A stretch of 64,000 nucleotides of DNA from CAYUYV01 sp964561475 (lineage in GTDB: Bacteria; Pseudomonadota; Alphaproteobacteria; JAJFIK01): positions 1 through 64,000 of the forward strand of contig CAZLPU010000023.1 in the NCBI GenBank assembly GCA_964561475.1. Direction: 5' to 3'. A program made the position numbers and the translations under genes. The notes beneath the pieces were generated by a model. It saw only the letters and a list, made by a program, of their open reading frames with translations. It did not search any database and was not told where the DNA came from. This document shows positions 62,393 through 64,000 of the stretch, piece by piece. Each line of letters starts with the position of its first letter. The first letter of the stretch is position 1.

Positions 62393-64000
62393 AAGGGCGC
62401 AAGACCCGGTTCGGACAGAACAGAAGATCGGGCAAGAGGCCCACGGCCCGCCTCCATCCCGGTTTCCGAATGCCCCCTCCAGCCCCTGAGGACGGCCCCA
62501 CTCCGGACAGGCCTGCCCCAGATGGGCCCCGCACGGAGAGTAGGCAAGACCTGGGTTTCATTCAGAGCCCGGACTGGCCCTTCGCTGATCCGGACCAGGA
62601 CGATGGCCGCGCCAACACCATGGGGCAGTTGGAACCGGGAACACCTCAAAACGACCAGGATAGGCGCCGGGCACCGCCGCCAGGCATGGGACCGAAGCGC
62701 AGACCCGGGCCTGGCAGGCGAAAGCGGGCACGCCCTGGTTCCGGCACTCTGGCGGGGACCTTCAACCGCTTCCTCAAGACCCTGACGACATCCTCAGCGG
62801 GCAACAGGAATTCAGGCCAGGGCAAAAAGCCAAGGTCGATCCAATCAGCCATCACGGGCGGGGTATGCGTCATCCTCGTCACCTTTGGTGGCTTTGGGAC
62901 CTGGGCCATGTCGGTGGAGTTGTCCAGCGCGGTCATTGCCTCCGGCGTTCTGACCGTGTCCGGAAAGAGCAAGACCGTGCAGCATCTGGAGGGCGGTATC
63001 GTTCGGGACATCCTCGTCCGGGACGGGGACGTGGTGGATGCAGGCGCACCCCTTATCCGCCTTCACAGCACCAAGATTCAGGCGGGCCATGCGACAGTGC
63101 GCAACCGTCTCGACAATGCCTGGGCCACTGTGGCACGGCTGACCGCCGAACGGGACAATGCGGATGCCCTGATCTTTCCGCCGGAACTGACCAGCCGGGC
63201 CAATGAAGCCCATGTCAATCGCATTCTGGCCGGACAACAAGCGGCCTTCGAGACCCGCAGGAATTTGATTTTTGGACGGATCAACCTGAATCGCCAGCAG
63301 ATCAGCCAGCTTCGGGAGGAGATCCGCGGCCTTCAGGGACAGGCATCATCGGCACGGGAACAGATCGAGCTTCTGAATCAGGAAATTCAAGGTCTGGAAG
63401 AACTGCTCGCGAAAGGGTTCGCCGCCCGAAACCGGGTCGTGGCACTCCAGAGAGAGCGGGCACGTCTGGAAGGGGAACGGGCCCGTCATGACGCCGCGGT
63501 GGCCAAGGCCTACCAGGCCATCAGCGAGACGGAACTTCAGATCACCCAGGAATGGACCCGCTACCAGGACGAGGTCATGGGAGAGCTGGAGGACTGGCAG
63601 CGGCAGGTGTTCGAACTCACCAATGAAATGGACTCCATGACCGACAGTCTCGAGCGTACTGAGATTGTCGCGCCTGTGCGGGGTACCATTGTCGGTCTCT
63701 CGGTCCATACGCCCGGCGCGGTCATCGCACCGGGCGAGGTGCTGCTGGAAATCGTTCCGGCTTCAGACAGATTGGTGGTGGAGGCGCAGGTCCAGCCCCA
63801 GGATATCGAATCCGTTTCTGTCGGTCTGCCGTCCGATGTTCAGCTTTCGGCCTTTTCCCAGAAATCCCTCGGCAATCTGGAGGGGACCGTCGTCTATGTG
63901 TCCGCCGACAGCTTCATGGACGACCGGACCGGTCTGGCCCACTACGTGGCCAACATTGAAATCGACGACACTGTTGTGCAGGAGGAAGACCTTGCCCTTC
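62389..64000 (+). CDS. HlyD-family type I secretion adaptor, cut by window end
   Basis: The ATG at 62389 overlaps the ABC transporter stop. The frame is open to the window edge (537 codons seen). A membrane helix lies at about 153-174 (GGVCVILVTFGGFGTWAM). The biotinyl-lipoyl-like part follows (VQHLEGGIVRDILVRDGD), then a long coiled coil (about 270-400) and TEIVAPVRGTIVGLSVHTPGAVI. This is the PrtE/HlyD membrane-fusion plan. Unusual is a ~150-residue cytoplasmic N-terminus, very rich in Pro, Arg and Gly, where normal proteins have 10-50. The stop lies beyond base 64000. Confidence 0.9.
   Translation, partial: MKGRKTRFGQNRRSGKRPTARLHPGFRMPPPAPEDGPTPDRPAPDGPRTESRQDLGFIQSPDWPFADPDQDDGRANTMGQLEPGTPQNDQDRRRAPPPGMGPKRRPGPGRRKRARPGSGTLAGTFNRFLKTLTTSSAGNRNSGQGKKPRSIQSAITGGVCVILVTFGGFGTWAMSVELSSAVIASGVLTVSGKSKTVQHLEGGIVRDILVRDGDVVDAGAPLIRLHSTKIQAGHATVRNRLDNAWATVARLTAERDNADALIFPPELTSRANEAHVNRILAGQQAAFETRRNLIFGRINLNRQQISQLREEIRGLQGQASSAREQIELLNQEIQGLEELLAKGFAARNRVVALQRERARLEGERARHDAAVAKAYQAISETELQITQEWTRYQDEVMGELEDWQRQVFELTNEMDSMTDSLERTEIVAPVRGTIVGLSVHTPGAVIAPGEVLLEIVPASDRLVVEAQVQPQDIESVSVGLPSDVQLSAFSQKSLGNLEGTVVYVSADSFMDDRTGLAHYVANIEIDDTVVQEEDLAL

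Noticed and set aside
1..64000. tRNA, rRNA, CRISPR arrays, intact insertion sequences, riboswitches
   Set aside because: I looked for T-loop-like motifs, spaced identical repeats, paired terminal inverted repeats with a transposase, and B12-box-like leaders; none was found.

Overview
The window is most of the photosynthesis gene cluster (PGC) of a GC-rich alphaproteobacterium: a purple non-sulfur bacterium or an aerobic anoxygenic phototroph with a type 2 (quinone) reaction centre and LH1. The evidence is direct. It holds complete puf, puh, bch and crt gene sets in the compact, overlapping arrangement typical of alphaproteobacterial PGCs. Genus cannot be fixed from the sequence alone. Both the O2-independent (bchE) and O2-dependent (acsF) cyclases are present, which suggests pigment synthesis over a wide range of oxygen levels.

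Layout. (1) 1-8.75 kb, left flank: an alkylsulfatase-like metallo-beta-lactamase protein, a relic of an integrase-type transposase, an MDR oxidoreductase, a formylglycine-type sulfatase and the RNA-binding protein Tex. (2) 8.8-18.6 kb, minus strand: aerR-ppsR-bchG-pucC-like-bchP-tspO-orf86-DUF3833, then bchE-bchJ. This combines the redox/light/B12 repressor module with late bacteriochlorophyll steps. (3) 19.2-35.2 kb, plus strand: bchFNBHLM-lhaA-puhABC-orf98-acsF-puhE-hemA, covering tetrapyrrole entry, Mg insertion, methylation, cyclisation, dark protochlorophyllide reduction, RC-H and assembly factors. (4) 35.5-45.7 kb, minus strand: crtF-bchCXYZ-pufBALMC, read as a superoperon. It meets hemA tail to tail across two strong terminator hairpins. 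(5) 46-48.4 kb, plus strand: crtDC (spirilloxanthin-branch carotenoids). (6) 48.4-54.9 kb, minus strand: a DUF3422 gene, an acidic-tailed cytochrome c, bchI-bchD-bchO and a small membrane protein. (7) 55.2-64 kb, right flank: a 1603-residue secreted multidomain protein (CBM2-like x2, G8, CEMIP-like beta-helix, LamG-like) diverging from a type I secretion ABC transporter and membrane-fusion protein; the latter is cut by the window end.

Regulation is visible in the DNA. Six palindromes match the PpsR/CrtJ operator (TGTCA-N8-TGACA or TGT-N12-ACA). They lie before bchE, bchG, bchF/aerR and bchC, and two lie between crtF and crtD. The gene for the repressor (ppsR) and its B12-binding antirepressor (aerR) sit inside the same cluster. 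Not seen here: crtB/crtI/crtE, idi, pucBA, pufQ or pufX; any that exist must lie elsewhere.

The items most worth a second look are: a 76-codon ORF with a near-ideal ribosome binding site fitted exactly between pufL and pufM; the G8/CBM2 type I secretion locus with its unusually extended HlyD protein; the apparently frame-disrupted 3' end of puhE; acidic C-terminal tails on two electron-transfer cytochromes; and paired perfect hairpins between aerR and bchF.
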